A DNA stretch of 64,000 bases from Branchipolynoe longqiensis (lineage: Eukaryota > Annelida > Polychaeta > Phyllodocida > Polynoidae), in NCBI GenBank assembly GCA_030323885.1, contig CM059186.1, positions 27,389,005 to 27,453,004 of the forward strand, written 5' to 3'. Under the pieces are notes generated by a model. That model saw only the letters and a list, made by a program, of their open reading frames with translations. It had not been told where the DNA came from and did no database searches. Position 1 is the first letter of the stretch. Each line of letters begins with the position of its first letter. The position numbers and the translations under genes are program-made. Positions 9,648 to 20,705 of the stretch are shown in pieces.

Positions 9648-10172
9648 ATCTGCCCTTGCAATGAGCTCTGTCAACAGGAAGTCAACAACAACAACAATGG
9701 TATGGTGTTGATCTGTCAATGGACAACTGTGAGCTCTGGAATGAGAGTATTGTTGAGATGTGTGAGTGATAATAGGGAACCATGCTGCCTGCTGTGCACT
9801 CTGAACTCTGTATGCAAGGTTCACCTCTGCCAGAATTAATGGGCATTGACAACTTTGGCTGTAACTAAGTCAAAAATGGTCCGATCTGGATGCTGTCAAG
9901 TGCATTCTGTGCAGGACAGAGCCCATTAATATGTGTGCTGTGTCAGATGAAGATGGAAAGTGAAGAAATGCCATGCAGAATTTGAAATTGGTTCAGTAAG
10001 TAAGGCCTACCACAGATCTCGATCCACTGCAAGTGTAAAAGCATGCTGTTTTCCCTCTTTGGAGTGAAAGCGTAGTGTCCTGACAATATTGCCAATTTTC
10101 TGACTACCACCAACTTGTTATCTTTGTGCATAGTTGTGTTAATCCTTGTGTGCTAAGTCCTAGACACCAAAC
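9648..10172 (+). other. Retrotransposon 5' leader
   Basis: Untranslated leader between the primer site and the gag-pol ATG. No other feature seen. Confidence 0.75.
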
Positions 10173-13100
10173 ATGGCTACTAATTTGGGAGTTCCGTTAC
10201 CACAACTGAACTGGGACCTCAGGGATCAAACTTATGCATTCAGTGAATGGAAGAGCTTCCTTAACAGCTACTTTGTGATCAGTGATGTAGAAAATGAAAA
10301 GAAATGGCACTACATCTTGCTGTCAGCTGGTACCAAAGGTCATGAACTATGGAATTCATGGGGTCTGAGTGATGAAACAAAGAGAGACCCAGCCAAGGTA
10401 TTTGAACAGTTTGAAAAACATTTGGTGGGAACCCTTAACAAATGGGTTATGCGACTTGAACTGGCTAGTTTGGTCCAAAAAGAAGGTGAAGCTGTTGATG
10501 ATTATAATTGCCGTCTCAAAGCTAAGGCGAATATGTGCACTTTCTCAAATGAGGAGATGAAAAATGAGCAGATAACGTTTCAGTTGATCAAAGGTATTTT
10601 CTGGCCTGAAGCACGGAAGAAGTTGATTGAGAAGGGAAACACACTGAAACTAGAAGATGCAATTAAATGTGCTGACTGTTACCAGGCAACACTTCAAAAT
10701 ACTAACAGTTTTGCTGGTACCACTACTGCCTTAATCAACACATTCGAATACCACAACACTTGTCGTTTCTGTGGAACATCGCATCCACCGAGGAAATGCC
10801 CAGCATATGGCAAGAAGTGTAATAATTGCCAAAAGATGAACCATTTTGGTAAAGTGTGCCGTCAGAAATGCGATCAGAGTGCCAAGACCAAGCATCGACA
10901 AGCCCGTTCCAAGAGCAGACATAGGGATAATCATAGGACTGTACATGACTTTGACTGTAATAGAAGTCTCCCAAATGATGACGCTCTTGACTGTGGGGAG
11001 GTGACAGTCCAAGTATGTGACTTTGATGCAACGGACCGACAGTCAATCTTTGCTAAATTAAATGTAAAGCCTCCTGATGTAAAGTGCAAAGTGACTCTCA
11101 AGGTCAAAGCAGACACAGGTGCCAATGGTAACATCCTACCATTGCGATGCCTACTGCAGATGTATCCGAATGAAAGACATCCTCAGTGTATGTTACAGCG
11201 TAGCTCTGTCAAACTTACTGCTGTAAATGGCACAGACATTGAACAATTAGGTACAATGTCTGTGCAGATCCAATTTGAAGACTCCAAATGGATCACTGCC
11301 AGATTCTATGTGTGTGACACTAAGGGGCCAGCCATTTTGTCGTGTGGGGCCTCTGAAAGGTTGAAACTTATAAGCGTTTCACAGAGCAAAAATATCAGTG
11401 TTGTTCATGAAAATAAATTGCAGTCCCACACCACTGTCCCTAGCAGTAGACCAAATAAACATGAGGTCAAGCCCGAGATTTCTGACAGGAGTGCCCTGCG
11501 ACAAGCTTATCCTGAGTGTTTTGAAGGCATTGGTCGAATGCCCAAACCATACCATATTGAGTTAAAAGATGATGCTACCCCAGTTATTTCTGCTCCACGT
11601 AAATATCCCATTCAGCTGAGACAGGAAATTTGTGACAAAATTGAAGAAATGGTGAAACTTGGTGTTGTAGAAAAATGTTCTGATGAAACTGCTTGCGATT
11701 GGGTCAGCTCCTTAGCATTTTCCCGTAAAGCATCTGGTGAGCTTAGGGTGTGTTTAGATCCTAAAAATCTCAACCAAGCAATTAGGCGTACACATCATAA
11801 GACACCTACACTAGAAGAAATCAGTCACAACTTCTCTGGCTCAACTGTTTTTTCTAAACTTGATGCGAAGCATGGGTATTGGAGCATTGTTTTAGATGAT
11901 GAAAGCAGCATGTTATGCACATTCAACAGCCCTGCTGGTAAATACAGATTCCGTCGTTTACCATTTGGCTTGTGTGTTTCTCAAGACATCTTTCAGAAAT
12001 ACATGGATGAGATCATTGAGGCAGCAGGTGTCGGTGTGGATGGCATTGCTGATGACATCGTTGTACATGGTAAAGATGAGTCGAAACATGATGAAGCTCT
12101 ACTACGATTAATGAAGGTATCCAAAGAGTATGGTCTAGTATTTCGCTTTGAAAAGTGTGAAATCAAAAAGAAGATGATTGAATTCTATGGTCTGATCTGG
12201 TCCAAGGATGGTATGAAGCCTGATGTAAAGAAATGTGATGACATTCGAAACCGTCCTGCTCCCCAGAATAGGCAGGAGCTCCAAAGCTTTCTTGGTCTCA
12301 TACAGTATTTAGGGCCCTTCATACCACACTTGTCGACCAAGACCAGTGTATTACGCTTATTGTTGAAATCAGATGCTGATTGGAGTTGGGATGTAGAACA
12401 TAATGCTGCTTTTCAGTCACTAAAACAGGCTATTCATGAAGACATGCAGTTGCGATATTTTGATCCTAACCTAGCATTTGAACTAGAGGTTGATGCGTCT
12501 ATCCTTGGATTAGGTGCTGCTCTCATTCAGAATGGGAAGCCTGTTGCATTCGCTTCCAAAGCACTTACTCCAGCTGAGACCAGGTATGCAAACATAGAGA
12601 GAGAGTTGCTAGCTGTTGTATATGGACTAGAAAGGTTCCATACGTATATTTTTGGTCGCTTGCTGATTGTTTTTAGTGATCATAAGCCACTAGAAAACAT
12701 TAAGCTGAAGCAGCTAAGCCAAGCTCCTCCTCGGTTGCAGCGCATGCTGTTGCGCATCCAGCCATATGATATTGACTTGAAGTACCGTCCTGGAAAGGAG
12801 ATGGTCTATGCTGACTACTTGTCACGAATAGCACCCTCTCCCGGACCGACTGTAGAACTTGAACAAGCGATACACATAGTACAGATCTCAGTCAACCAGC
12901 TTGAAAAGTTGCGCTTAGGTAGTAAGCAAGATGTTGAGATATCGGCATTGGCTGAGCAGATTATTCGAGGTTGGCCACAACAGGTTAGACAAGTTCCAAA
13001 AGTTATTCGGAGCTACTGGTCTATGAGAGACTATATGTCTGTTGAAGATGGGCTTGTATATGCCGGAAATAGACTTGTTATTCCAGAGTCTTTCCGCAAG

Positions 13101-14309
13101 GAATATCTCGAACGCATTCATGCCAGTCACCAAGGTATCACCAAGTCCCAGTTACGAGCAAAGGAATGCCTATACTGGCCAAACATGTCATCTGCCATAG
13201 ATACACTAGTAACTGATTGTGTAATATGTCTACAAAATTCAAAGAGTACCCAAAAGGAGCCTATGCAGCCACATGACCTTCCCTCCCAACCATGGGAAGT
13301 ACTGTCCAGTGACTTGTTTGAGCTGCATGGCCATACATATATTGTACTGGTTGATCATTTCAGTAAAATGCCCTTTGTACGTGGTCTTCATTCATTGACC
13401 AGTCTTGAAGTTATCAAATTTTTCAAGGACATGTTTGCCATTCATGGTGTACCAAAACGACTGTACACTGACAATGGTCCACAATATGATGCGGCATTGT
13501 TCAGAAAATTTGCCATGGTATGGGAGTTTGAACATATTACAAGCAGCCCACGATACTCGCAGAGTAATGGTGTGATTGAGAGAACAGTTGGTATTGTTAA
13601 AGCGGTCCTGAAGAAAGCCAAGCAGTCTGGGACAGATCCCCAGATGGCGCTTCTGTGCCTCAGAAGTACCCCGCTTGGACCCAGAGTCCCAAGTCCAGCT
13701 GAGTTGCTGTATGGAAGGAAGGTTCGTTCAAATCTCCCTGCCAAGGATGAAATTCGACAGTCAGTTAGTGATCATCATAATTGGTTGAGTGACAATGCAA
13801 AAAGGTCATCACAGTATTATGACCAAAATGCAGGTCCTGAGTTGCCAGGATTACTCCCTGGTATGAAAGTACTGATGCAGGAACCAGGCAAATCTTCATG
13901 GGTTCCTGGAACTGTAAAATCAGTGTGTAAGGAGCCTCGATCATACATGATCAAATCGCCTAATGGAAATGTATTACGGCATAACCGTCGTTTCTTGAAA
14001 GAGCTTAGTGCAGAGGCTAGTAAGAAACTTGGATTTAGCCGAGAATCAAATGACCTAGAGAGCCCTTGTTCTGAAGCTGAACCCCTTCCACAAAGCCAAT
14101 GTTCTGGGAATGAGCAGTCTGTGACTTTCTCGCCCACAAGACCACCCACTGAAAAGAGTGTGAGGTTTAGTGAACGTGCAAACCTCACAGTCATTCATAG
14201 TGACCAACCGGTCAAAGAGGTATTTAGTCGTAGACAGTCTGAAAGAACAACTAAAAAAACATCAAGACTAATTGAACAGTGCGGAGTCATGGTTAATTTT
14301 GGTTCTTAG
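10173..14309 (+). CDS. gag-pol: Gag-Pol polyprotein of the Ty3/gypsy element
   Basis: 1378 codons with no break. Gag is roughly residues 1-230 and ends in two zinc knuckles: an atypical CX2CX3HX4C at ~197 and a canonical CX2CX4HX4C at ~217. The protease active site is ADTGANG at ~313. RT has its first catalytic Asp in FSKLDAKHGYW (~564) and the second motif as IADDIVV (~627), an IADD in place of the usual YVDD/YADD. RNase H motif DASILGLGAAL at ~774. Integrase has an HHCC zinc finger (H983, H986, C1016, C1019) and a DD35E triad (D1047, D1100, E1136). The ATG at 10173 is the first in frame and precedes the gag homology. No frameshift separates gag from pol, so the whole is one polyprotein. It appears intact. 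Activity is not shown. Confidence 0.95.
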   Translation: MATNLGVPLPQLNWDLRDQTYAFSEWKSFLNSYFVISDVENEKKWHYILLSAGTKGHELWNSWGLSDETKRDPAKVFEQFEKHLVGTLNKWVMRLELASLVQKEGEAVDDYNCRLKAKANMCTFSNEEMKNEQITFQLIKGIFWPEARKKLIEKGNTLKLEDAIKCADCYQATLQNTNSFAGTTTALINTFEYHNTCRFCGTSHPPRKCPAYGKKCNNCQKMNHFGKVCRQKCDQSAKTKHRQARSKSRHRDNHRTVHDFDCNRSLPNDDALDCGEVTVQVCDFDATDRQSIFAKLNVKPPDVKCKVTLKVKADTGANGNILPLRCLLQMYPNERHPQCMLQRSSVKLTAVNGTDIEQLGTMSVQIQFEDSKWITARFYVCDTKGPAILSCGASERLKLISVSQSKNISVVHENKLQSHTTVPSSRPNKHEVKPEISDRSALRQAYPECFEGIGRMPKPYHIELKDDATPVISAPRKYPIQLRQEICDKIEEMVKLGVVEKCSDETACDWVSSLAFSRKASGELRVCLDPKNLNQAIRRTHHKTPTLEEISHNFSGSTVFSKLDAKHGYWSIVLDDESSMLCTFNSPAGKYRFRRLPFGLCVSQDIFQKYMDEIIEAAGVGVDGIADDIVVHGKDESKHDEALLRLMKVSKEYGLVFRFEKCEIKKKMIEFYGLIWSKDGMKPDVKKCDDIRNRPAPQNRQELQSFLGLIQYLGPFIPHLSTKTSVLRLLLKSDADWSWDVEHNAAFQSLKQAIHEDMQLRYFDPNLAFELEVDASILGLGAALIQNGKPVAFASKALTPAETRYANIERELLAVVYGLERFHTYIFGRLLIVFSDHKPLENIKLKQLSQAPPRLQRMLLRIQPYDIDLKYRPGKEMVYADYLSRIAPSPGPTVELEQAIHIVQISVNQLEKLRLGSKQDVEISALAEQIIRGWPQQVRQVPKVIRSYWSMRDYMSVEDGLVYAGNRLVIPESFRKEYLERIHASHQGITKSQLRAKECLYWPNMSSAIDTLVTDCVICLQNSKSTQKEPMQPHDLPSQPWEVLSSDLFELHGHTYIVLVDHFSKMPFVRGLHSLTSLEVIKFFKDMFAIHGVPKRLYTDNGPQYDAALFRKFAMVWEFEHITSSPRYSQSNGVIERTVGIVKAVLKKAKQSGTDPQMALLCLRSTPLGPRVPSPAELLYGRKVRSNLPAKDEIRQSVSDHHNWLSDNAKRSSQYYDQNAGPELPGLLPGMKVLMQEPGKSSWVPGTVKSVCKEPRSYMIKSPNGNVLRHNRRFLKELSAEASKKLGFSRESNDLESPCSEAEPLPQSQCSGNEQSVTFSPTRPPTEKSVRFSERANLTVIHSDQPVKEVFSRRQSERTTKKTSRLIEQCGVMVNFGS

Positions 14310-14620
14310 ACTTAGTCAGTAGTATGTCTGAGCATTAGACTTATTATGTTGTCAGTCACAACTTGTATATACATTCAAAGTTAATCACAGTATTAGTCAA
14401 CTGCAAGAGAAACTATTATCAGAATTTGTGTATTGGAGGAAATATTCAAGATTATCTTTCACTGAAGTAACTGCAATGGTAATAGCATTCCACAAGTGCA
14501 CATGTATAAACCTAAATATTCTCAGCATGATGAGAAATTATATTGACATCCACATAGGTATATAACTTGTACACATCAACATGATTATTGTAACACAGGA
14601 AGATTGCTGCTTTTCATTTA
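14310..14620 (+). other. Retrotransposon 3' untranslated stretch
   Basis: AT-rich, lies between the pol stop and the polypurine tract. No env frame. Confidence 0.7.
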
Positions 14621-14632
14621 TAAGAAAAGGGA
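14621..14632 (+). other. Polypurine tract
   Basis: TAAGAAAAGGGA ends one base before the 3' LTR TG, the expected plus-strand primer position. Confidence 0.85.
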
Positions 14633-14775
14633 TGTTGTATACCTATTCCATTATGTACTATCATGAATCCATACTTCGATGTACACTGGCAGGCATGGGC
14701 ACCAGGAGGTACAAGATGGCTGAAGAATAAACACTACACAGTCTCCCTCACAATCCAACATACCTCAACATAACA
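14633..14775 (+). repeat. 3' LTR
   Basis: 143 bp, one mismatch to the 5' LTR. Followed by the GTATG duplication. Confidence 0.95.
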
Positions 14776-15255
14776 GTATGGACTCATGGCCACCACCAAC
14801 CTTGGTCTTTGAGTGTGGTGATCCCTAGCCCAGCAGAGGGGGTAGGCCCTGAGTGTACTCACACCCAGACCTGCCAGGACCACTATGTCTATTTACATCC
14901 CACTCAGGCACCACCAACCCATATATATATACACATACATGCGCCTGGTCACATACACCGATCAGTAATAGAACATTTGCATTCCCCCATATGCCGAATA
15001 TCAGAATATTTTACAACCTGTTGTGTCCGTCATGATGAAGTCTCAGGGTTGACCAGTTACAACTTCAACATCTCATGTTTGCATCGACAACTTCCCGACT
15101 TCCGAAAATCGATGGGTGCATGCATTGCCTTAGAATCTTCATTCGCCATAACAAAAACAAAGCGAGCCAGTTCACTACGAAGACGGCCTCTAAAAAGCCA
15201 ATGCAATTAGCCCACTTTATTGGCACTTTCATTTCGAAGTGGTTTTCATTGATTG
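14776..15255. other. No gene seen; right flank of the LTR element
   Basis: Opens with GTATG. Short open frames on both strands have no recognisable domain. Confidence 0.45.
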
Positions 15256-15309
15256 TTGGGTCTTCATGTCCTGGCAACACCTAAGGTCATATCAGGGCGG
15301 GTACCGACG

Positions 15310-15708
15310 TAGATAAAAGATACTTGTAGTGCACGGGTGAAGGACAACGTAGTCTAAATACGGGCGAAAATAGCTTTAGTATGGAACATGAACTAGAAAT
15401 TGCGGTTCCAGGATCCAATGGCTACATATATTGGCACATAGTTGGTGAAATGGGAGAGAATGCAAAAAGACAAAATGGCGGCCGTAGAACGCCGTCGATT
15501 TAACTTTTAAATCTGATTAAACTAGCTATTATATTATATTTTTCAACTCAAAGGTAGCGGGCTATCAATAAGACATGTGTAAAGAATAAGTGTTGCTTCT
15601 TAGATTGTGAATTTATGATCTCAATTCTTTGACCCGCATTTTCGACAGCTTTTACATAGGGTTGGTTTGCACCCCTACTGCAGCAGTACGGGGTGAATCT
15701 TGTATCTA
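15310..15708 (+). mobile_element. Mutator-like MITE, copy 1
   Basis: About 399 bp with terminal repeats TAGATA...TATCTA and 9-bp target duplication GTACCGACG (15301-15309 and 15709-15717). Nine bases is the Mutator/MULE hallmark. No transposase. Internal landmarks are GGTGAAATGGGAGAGAATGC and CAAAATGGCGGCCG. The end regions form near-palindromes (see 15955). Confidence 0.85.
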
Positions 15709-15954
15709 GTACCGACGGTGCAGGTTCACAGGTACTCCCAGTGCTGCCCACTAGGATACCTGGTCGATGGCACCATGAACCAATATCCCACTTAGTCACA
15801 TTATCCTGATACCGAGCTAACCAGTAATAATTCCCTATCCTAGCAATGCTGAGTACAAGGCTAGGAAGTGACAAGCATTACAATTTTTACAGACAAGTAA
15901 TTGCTTTGACTCGGCCGGGATTCGAACTCGTGACCTTCCATGCACGGGAAGCCT

Positions 15955-16364
15955 TAGATAAAGGATTCACCCGGTACTCGCAGTACACGGGTGAATACCA
16001 ACCCTATATAAAAACGGTCGAAAAAGCGGGTTAATGAAATGATAGCCTAATTTCACAATCTAAGAAGCAACATTTATTATTTGTAGATGTCTTCATATTT
16101 ACCCGCTACCTTTGAGTTGAAAAATATAATAAAACATCTGGTTTAATAAGATTTAAAAGTGAAATCGACGGCTTTCTGTGGCTGCCATCTTGTCTTTTTG
16201 CATTCTCTCCCATTTCACCAACTCTGTGCTGATATATGTAGCCATTTGATCCTGGAACCACAGTTTCTAGTTCATGTCCCATACTAAAGCTATTTTCGCC
16301 AGTATTTAGACTACGTTGTCCTTCACCTGTGTACTACACAAGTACCAGGTGAATCTTTTATCTA
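15955..16364 (-). mobile_element. Mutator-like MITE, copy 2, opposite orientation
   Basis: Same family as 15310-15708, inserted in reverse. TAGATA/TATCTA ends and a perfect 9-bp duplication GGGAAGCCT (15946-15954 and 16365-16373). Each end carries a ~32-bp near-perfect hairpin (GATTCACCCGGTACTCGCAG paired with GTACACGGGTGAAT). With copy 1 it makes a ~400-bp inverted repeat around a ~245-bp loop. Confidence 0.88.
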
Positions 16365-16512
16365 GGGAAGCCTGTGCTCATACCGATTCTGTCACTACGT
16401 CTGGTTATTTCGAAATGGTTTGTTTTCATTGTTTGTTTGTTTTTAAATTTGCGTATCTCCAACGCAACAACCGAACCTGATGGTGGGGCGAGAAAGGCGC
16501 TGAAAGAACATA

Positions 16513-17033
16513 AGGATGACCGACCGACAGACAGACAGGCAGGCAGGCAGACAGACAGGCAGACAAACAGACAGACAGCATACATGCAGGCACACATACC
16601 ATGCATACAGGCAGACAGACAGTCAGGCAGACAGAGAGGTATACATACAGGCAGATAGACAGGCAGACAGACAGGTAGACAGACATACAGACGGGCAGAC
16701 AGACACACAGGCATACATACATGCAGACATACAGACATAGAGGCATACATACAGGCAGACAGGCAGACAGACAGACAGGCATACATACAGGCAGACAGAC
16801 AGACAGCATACATACAGGCACACATACCATGCATACAGGCAGACATACAGTCAGGCAGACAGACAGGTATACATACAGGCAGACAGACAAGCAGACAGAC
16901 AGGCAGACATACATACAGATGGGCAGACAGAGAGACACACAGGCATACATACAGGCAGACAGATAGACATACAGGCATACAGACATGCAGACAGACAGAC
17001 AGGCATACATACAGGCAGACAGACAGACAGGCC
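16513..17033 (+). repeat. GACA/GGCA tetranucleotide-rich array
   Basis: Built from CAGACAGACAGGCAGGCA and GGCATACATACA blocks. A longer-range duplication is visible (the 16575-16700 pattern recurs at about 16800-16920). The Cys-rich minus-strand frames here are by-products of the repeat. Confidence 0.92.
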
Positions 17034-17184
17034 GTCGACCAGAGGCAGAGAAGATGAGACGGGTGGACGTGTTGCGATGGTAGCCCCTCCCCTCACCCCC
17101 CCCTCCTCCCTCAACAACAACACTAGTTAATTCATGGCGGACAATACCAGCTGCCTCCAGCAGTATCAAGGCATTCCCGCTGAC

Positions 17185-17590
17185 CAAGAATCCAAATCCA
17201 AAGCGGGAGGCGCGGCGCATGCGCATACGCATACACATGCGCATGCGCAGTGTGCAGACGCAGCGCGGTTGCGCAGGCGCGTGAGTTATTCAGCATCGCC
17301 AGTCAGCGGACGACGTCGGTGGGCGCAACTTGTGCGGAGCGTTGCGAGGTGGGATGCGGCGGCGCCCAGGTTCCGACGAGCAGCGGTAGGCCTACCAGAG
17401 AGCAGGCGACGATGGCTTGAGCGGCGGGCTGCCCGCATCCACATAGCCCCGCCACCGCGCCGGGAGAGTCCGTCTGAACAATGCGCGCAACCCAACTGGC
17501 TTCTTCTCCTCCCAACCCCCACCGCCCGGCACCATCACCCCCATCCGCCGCCGCCGCCGCCTAAGCCGCTGCCGCCGCCCGCGTAAACGG
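17185..17590. promoter_or_regulatory. CpG-rich block with NRF-1-like sites
   Basis: GC- and CpG-rich against an AT-rich background. Contains clustered GCGCATGCGC-type palindromes at about 17214-17252, which match the animal NRF-1 motif (TGCGCATGCGC), and further GCGCAGG-type sites. This is how an unmethylated promoter or first-exon region looks. No exon can be proved. A 150-codon plus-strand frame (17134-17586) is Pro/His/Arg-rich and probably non-coding. Confidence 0.5.
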
Positions 17591-17934
17591 CGAGTAACTG
17601 TTATCATTAAGCACACAGCAAGCAACACAGCAAACAACTAGCCAGCCAACTAGCCAACCAACCAAACCCGTGGTGGGTACATAGGATAATGCATAGAAAC
17701 GCATGAGAAGAGACACTACTACAAACAACTTCTACAAACAACTACTATTACAACTACGACGGCAACTCTTTTCACTATACATTGTTTGTATTTGAGTGAT
17801 ACAACATCAACAACAACATCAGCAACAACAACAAGAACCACGAAAAGGGAAAAAAAAAAAACACAAAAAAACGACATCGTTTTATTGCAAAGCCGACAGT
17901 CACACAAGGATATAATTATAATCAACAACACAAA
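17591..17934. other. No gene seen
   Basis: CAAC/ACAAC-rich simple sequence, an A-rich run near 17850-17870. Confidence 0.5.
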
Positions 17935-18235
17935 TGCGATGCCTCCTCCTCCGTACGACAATGGCTGCAGGAGCGGGCGTGGTGGCGCGCGCTCTTGACA
18001 TGGCCGGAGGATCTCGGGCCGGTACCGGCGCGTCTCGGCCCTAGTTCCCGGCGTGCATGGCCCGGACACCGGCGTCGGGCCGCCTCGGGCTCAGGCTCGG
18101 GCTCGGGCGCCACTGTCCCATGGAGTACTGGCAGGACAGTCGGAAGCTGAGGGAACACGTCCCCGCCTTGGTCAGCCACCATGGGTCCCCGGCCACCAGG
18201 TGGCCGTGACCAGGACGCGGCGACACCTCGAGTCG
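17935..18235. promoter_or_regulatory. Second CpG-rich block
   Basis: High CpG content (GGCGCGCGC, CCGGTACCGGCG). It lies ~350 bp from the NRF-1 block and may be the same promoter region or contain a first exon. Open frames exist on both strands but none has a domain I recognise. Confidence 0.4.
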
Positions 18236-18504
<269 letters not shown>

Positions 18505-18625
18505 TCATGTGACTTGTTACACATATATATATATATTATATATATATATGTGATGTATAATGCATTATGCGAGTATAAATGCAAGGGTAACATGTACATC
18601 CTTTATTTCCTCGTGCGCATTGGTG
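18505..18625 (-). mobile_element. A-repeat-like module of the recombinase element family
   Basis: The minus strand reads TGCATTTATACTCGCATAAT then ATTATACATCACATA, the same ordered blocks as the inner end of the A repeat at 42793-42999. A (TA)n tract adjoins it. Confidence 0.55.
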
Positions 18626-19385
18626 GAGCGCCCCCCCCCCCCCTTCCCAGCTGTCGGGTATTGCCGGGCGGGCACCCCCTTGTGTCACACTCTGGAGGAA
18701 ATTTGAAGGTTCCATTGACATGCTCTAGGATACAGGTCTGTTTAATATCTCCTCTTGCCGCCTTTCAGGTAATCGCTTAATGCCGCCGCCGTACATTGCA
18801 CGACACTGTGTCTAGAACGCCGTTTGTTTGTACACATTTTCCAAGCAGATCTTTGGTTGACATATTACTTAGCAATGCAATATCTGACAATGTTGCAATA
18901 CGGCCATCCAAGCAAGCTGGAAAACAGCTGTATATATGTATGTATGGAGAGGGGGGGGGGGACTGATCACATAATTGTTCTCCATCGCCCAATTACCCGG
19001 ATTCGAGACATATTATCGGGTAGTGTACGGTGGTCGTTAGTTTGTAATGTGATTTTACGCCTCGGAAGAATACCGCTAATAACAATACATACATCAGCGT
19101 TTCAGGTTCAGCGTCAAACAACAGGGATTCAATGCTGAACAGGCACTTGGGGTATGGTTTCAATGTGTGACATTTTCCTTTAGCAACTAACTAACATTTG
19201 GCATTTATGCTAATTATAGCTCGCTCTCAGATGGAATCCAGCTCTGCTCGCTGTTACAGTGATACGTGGATGCTATGCTGCAGTGAAACAAACAAATCCT
19301 CATCACGCATAGAAAGTAGATGTGGGTGTACTCCACTGTACTGCTAAGGTGCATCTAACCTAAATGCACTACATGTAGTTCGAAA
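18626..19385. other. No gene seen
   Basis: C-homopolymer near 18630, G-homopolymer near 18950. Otherwise unique-looking. Confidence 0.45.
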
Positions 19386-20109
19386 TAGGAGCGGCACGTA
19401 ACTCAGGCGGTAGAGTGTCCACCTCTGAAGATGGATCCTGCTCAGTGGACCCAATTGCAGTTTGGGCTATTTTCCATTTCAACCAGTGGTCCACAACTGG
19501 TTCATCAAAGCCTGTGGTATTTGCAGTCCTGTCTGTTGGAAAGTGCATATACAAGAATTGGTGGTCATTGGAAAGAGTAGCCTATGTGGCGGCAGTAGGT
19601 TTCTTCCAAAGAAATATGTCAGAATGACCATATTGTTTGACGTCCAATAGCCGATGATAAAAATCTATGTGCTCTGGAGGCATCGTCAAATAAAACTAAC
19701 TTTACTTTAGTTTGAAATGGTTGCATTTGCCTCGAAAAGAGAAGCTGGGGGAGATGGAAATGCATCAAGAAGCTGAGGTTCTACGGCATTCCCTTATCCC
19801 TTTGTGATTATGAGAATTAATCTTAGTGCGATGTCTTTATCTACCCTTATCATACTGTTTAACCCACAAGTGGTGGCCGTGTGGGTGAAGGAGGCAGGGT
19901 ACTAAATTAAAGCATTAGAAATACAGAGAATAGCATTGGAGAGAAACACTGGGTATTTCCTGTCTAATCACCGAAGTGAGAGTTGCATAGACCGATGGTT
20001 TTGAGATTCTGAAGATACAAATATATATATATTAGATTTATCATTATAATGTACATTATTTTAATTTAATGTAACCTTTATTATTAGTTATTAGGGAGAG
20101 AAAGGAACA
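19386..20109. other. Possible tRNA-like fragment and MITE-X remnant
   Basis: GTAACTCAGGCGGTAGAGTG at 19399 resembles a tRNA A box, but no B box follows at a tRNA distance. CTTTACTTTAGTTTG at about 19700 matches MITE-X. Too diverged to delimit. Confidence 0.3.
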
Positions 20110-20420
20110 AAACAAGCCCATATATATTAAGATGGATCGAGTAGTTACTCTGGCTGGCCTTAATAGACCTTCCTTTATTTAAAGAAAATTTAAAACTTGA
20201 AGCGTGGTGCCAACTGGCCGATAGCCGTTGAGACCAGTAGCAGCTGGGTGCTTGAGCAGGTCCCAGCACCAAAGCAGACCTACACAGTCACCAGGTCGCT
20301 GCACCTCCGGTTTGCTTTCCCACCAGAAGGTGGTGGGTTTGAATCCCTCCCCACCACACAGATAACAGAGTGGGCACCATTCCTAATAATACTGGTATAA
20401 ATGCTTTATAAATCATATAT
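20110..20420 (+). mobile_element. SINE3 (B box only)
   Basis: Shares blocks with 45175-45400 (inverted) and 47515-47830: GAGTAGTTACTCTGGCTGGC, GACCAGTAGCAGCTGGG, CACCTCCGGTTTGCTTTCCC, then B-box-like GGTGGGTTTGAATCC and the tail ATAAATGCTTTATAA. The A box is not obvious. Probably a tRNA-derived or 5S-like SINE. Confidence 0.55.
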
Positions 20421-20447
20421 ATATATATATATATAAATGGCTAACTT

Positions 20448-20660
20448 TGGGGAAATATTTGAGGTGAAAACAATCGAAATTAATTTTAGCATGGATGTCA
20501 AAATTCAGTTACAGATTTTTGTCGAATTAATTGCCCTTTTATGCATAAATAAATGCTCAAGAAGTTCACCAGGATATATCTTGGATGTGTATAATTAAAT
20601 GTGGGTAAGCGTTTTGGTTTCAACATTATGATTTTGTCATCGGACTATACAGCTTTAAGG
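20448..20660 (+). mobile_element. MITE-X 3' part, diverged
   Basis: AATTAATTTTAGCA, then TTGTCATCGGACTATACAGC and TTTAA. Matches the right half of MITE-X including its terminal inverted repeat. Confidence 0.6.
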
Positions 20661-20705
20661 AACGTTGAGACTTGTTACTTGGGTCTTTGAATGGGTGATA
20701 ATCCC

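Larger units (their letters stand above)
9487..14775 (+). mobile_element. Complete Ty3/gypsy LTR retrotransposon
   Basis: 5,289 bp. Two 143-bp LTRs differ at one position (T at 9530 versus C in the 3' copy). Both start TGTT and end AACA. The host duplication is GTATG on both sides (9482-9486 and 14776-14780). It has a primer-binding-like TGGTGACAGC right after the 5' LTR, a purine tract before the 3' LTR, and one uninterrupted gag-pol frame. Order is protease, RT, RNase H, integrase, the Ty3 arrangement. The short LTRs and single frame recall the Mag-type lineage, but that placement is tentative. No env-like frame follows. Near-identical LTRs imply recent insertion. Confidence 0.96.
15256..16405 (-). 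mobile_element. Single SINE1 split by two MITEs
   Basis: Three pieces read continuously as one inverted SINE1: 15256-15309 (3' module), 15718-15945 (body and B-box region), and 16374-16405 (head, ending CCACTACG-type). The two gaps are MITE insertions whose 9-bp duplications are SINE1 sequence, so the SINE was there first. Confidence 0.85.

Noticed and set aside
10731..14194. Minus-strand frames inside the LTR element
   Set aside because: Antisense shadows of gag-pol.
16358..17244. Cys-rich frames resembling secreted cysteine proteins
   Set aside because: Translation of the CAGA/CATA tetranucleotide array. No conserved Cys spacing beyond the repeat period.
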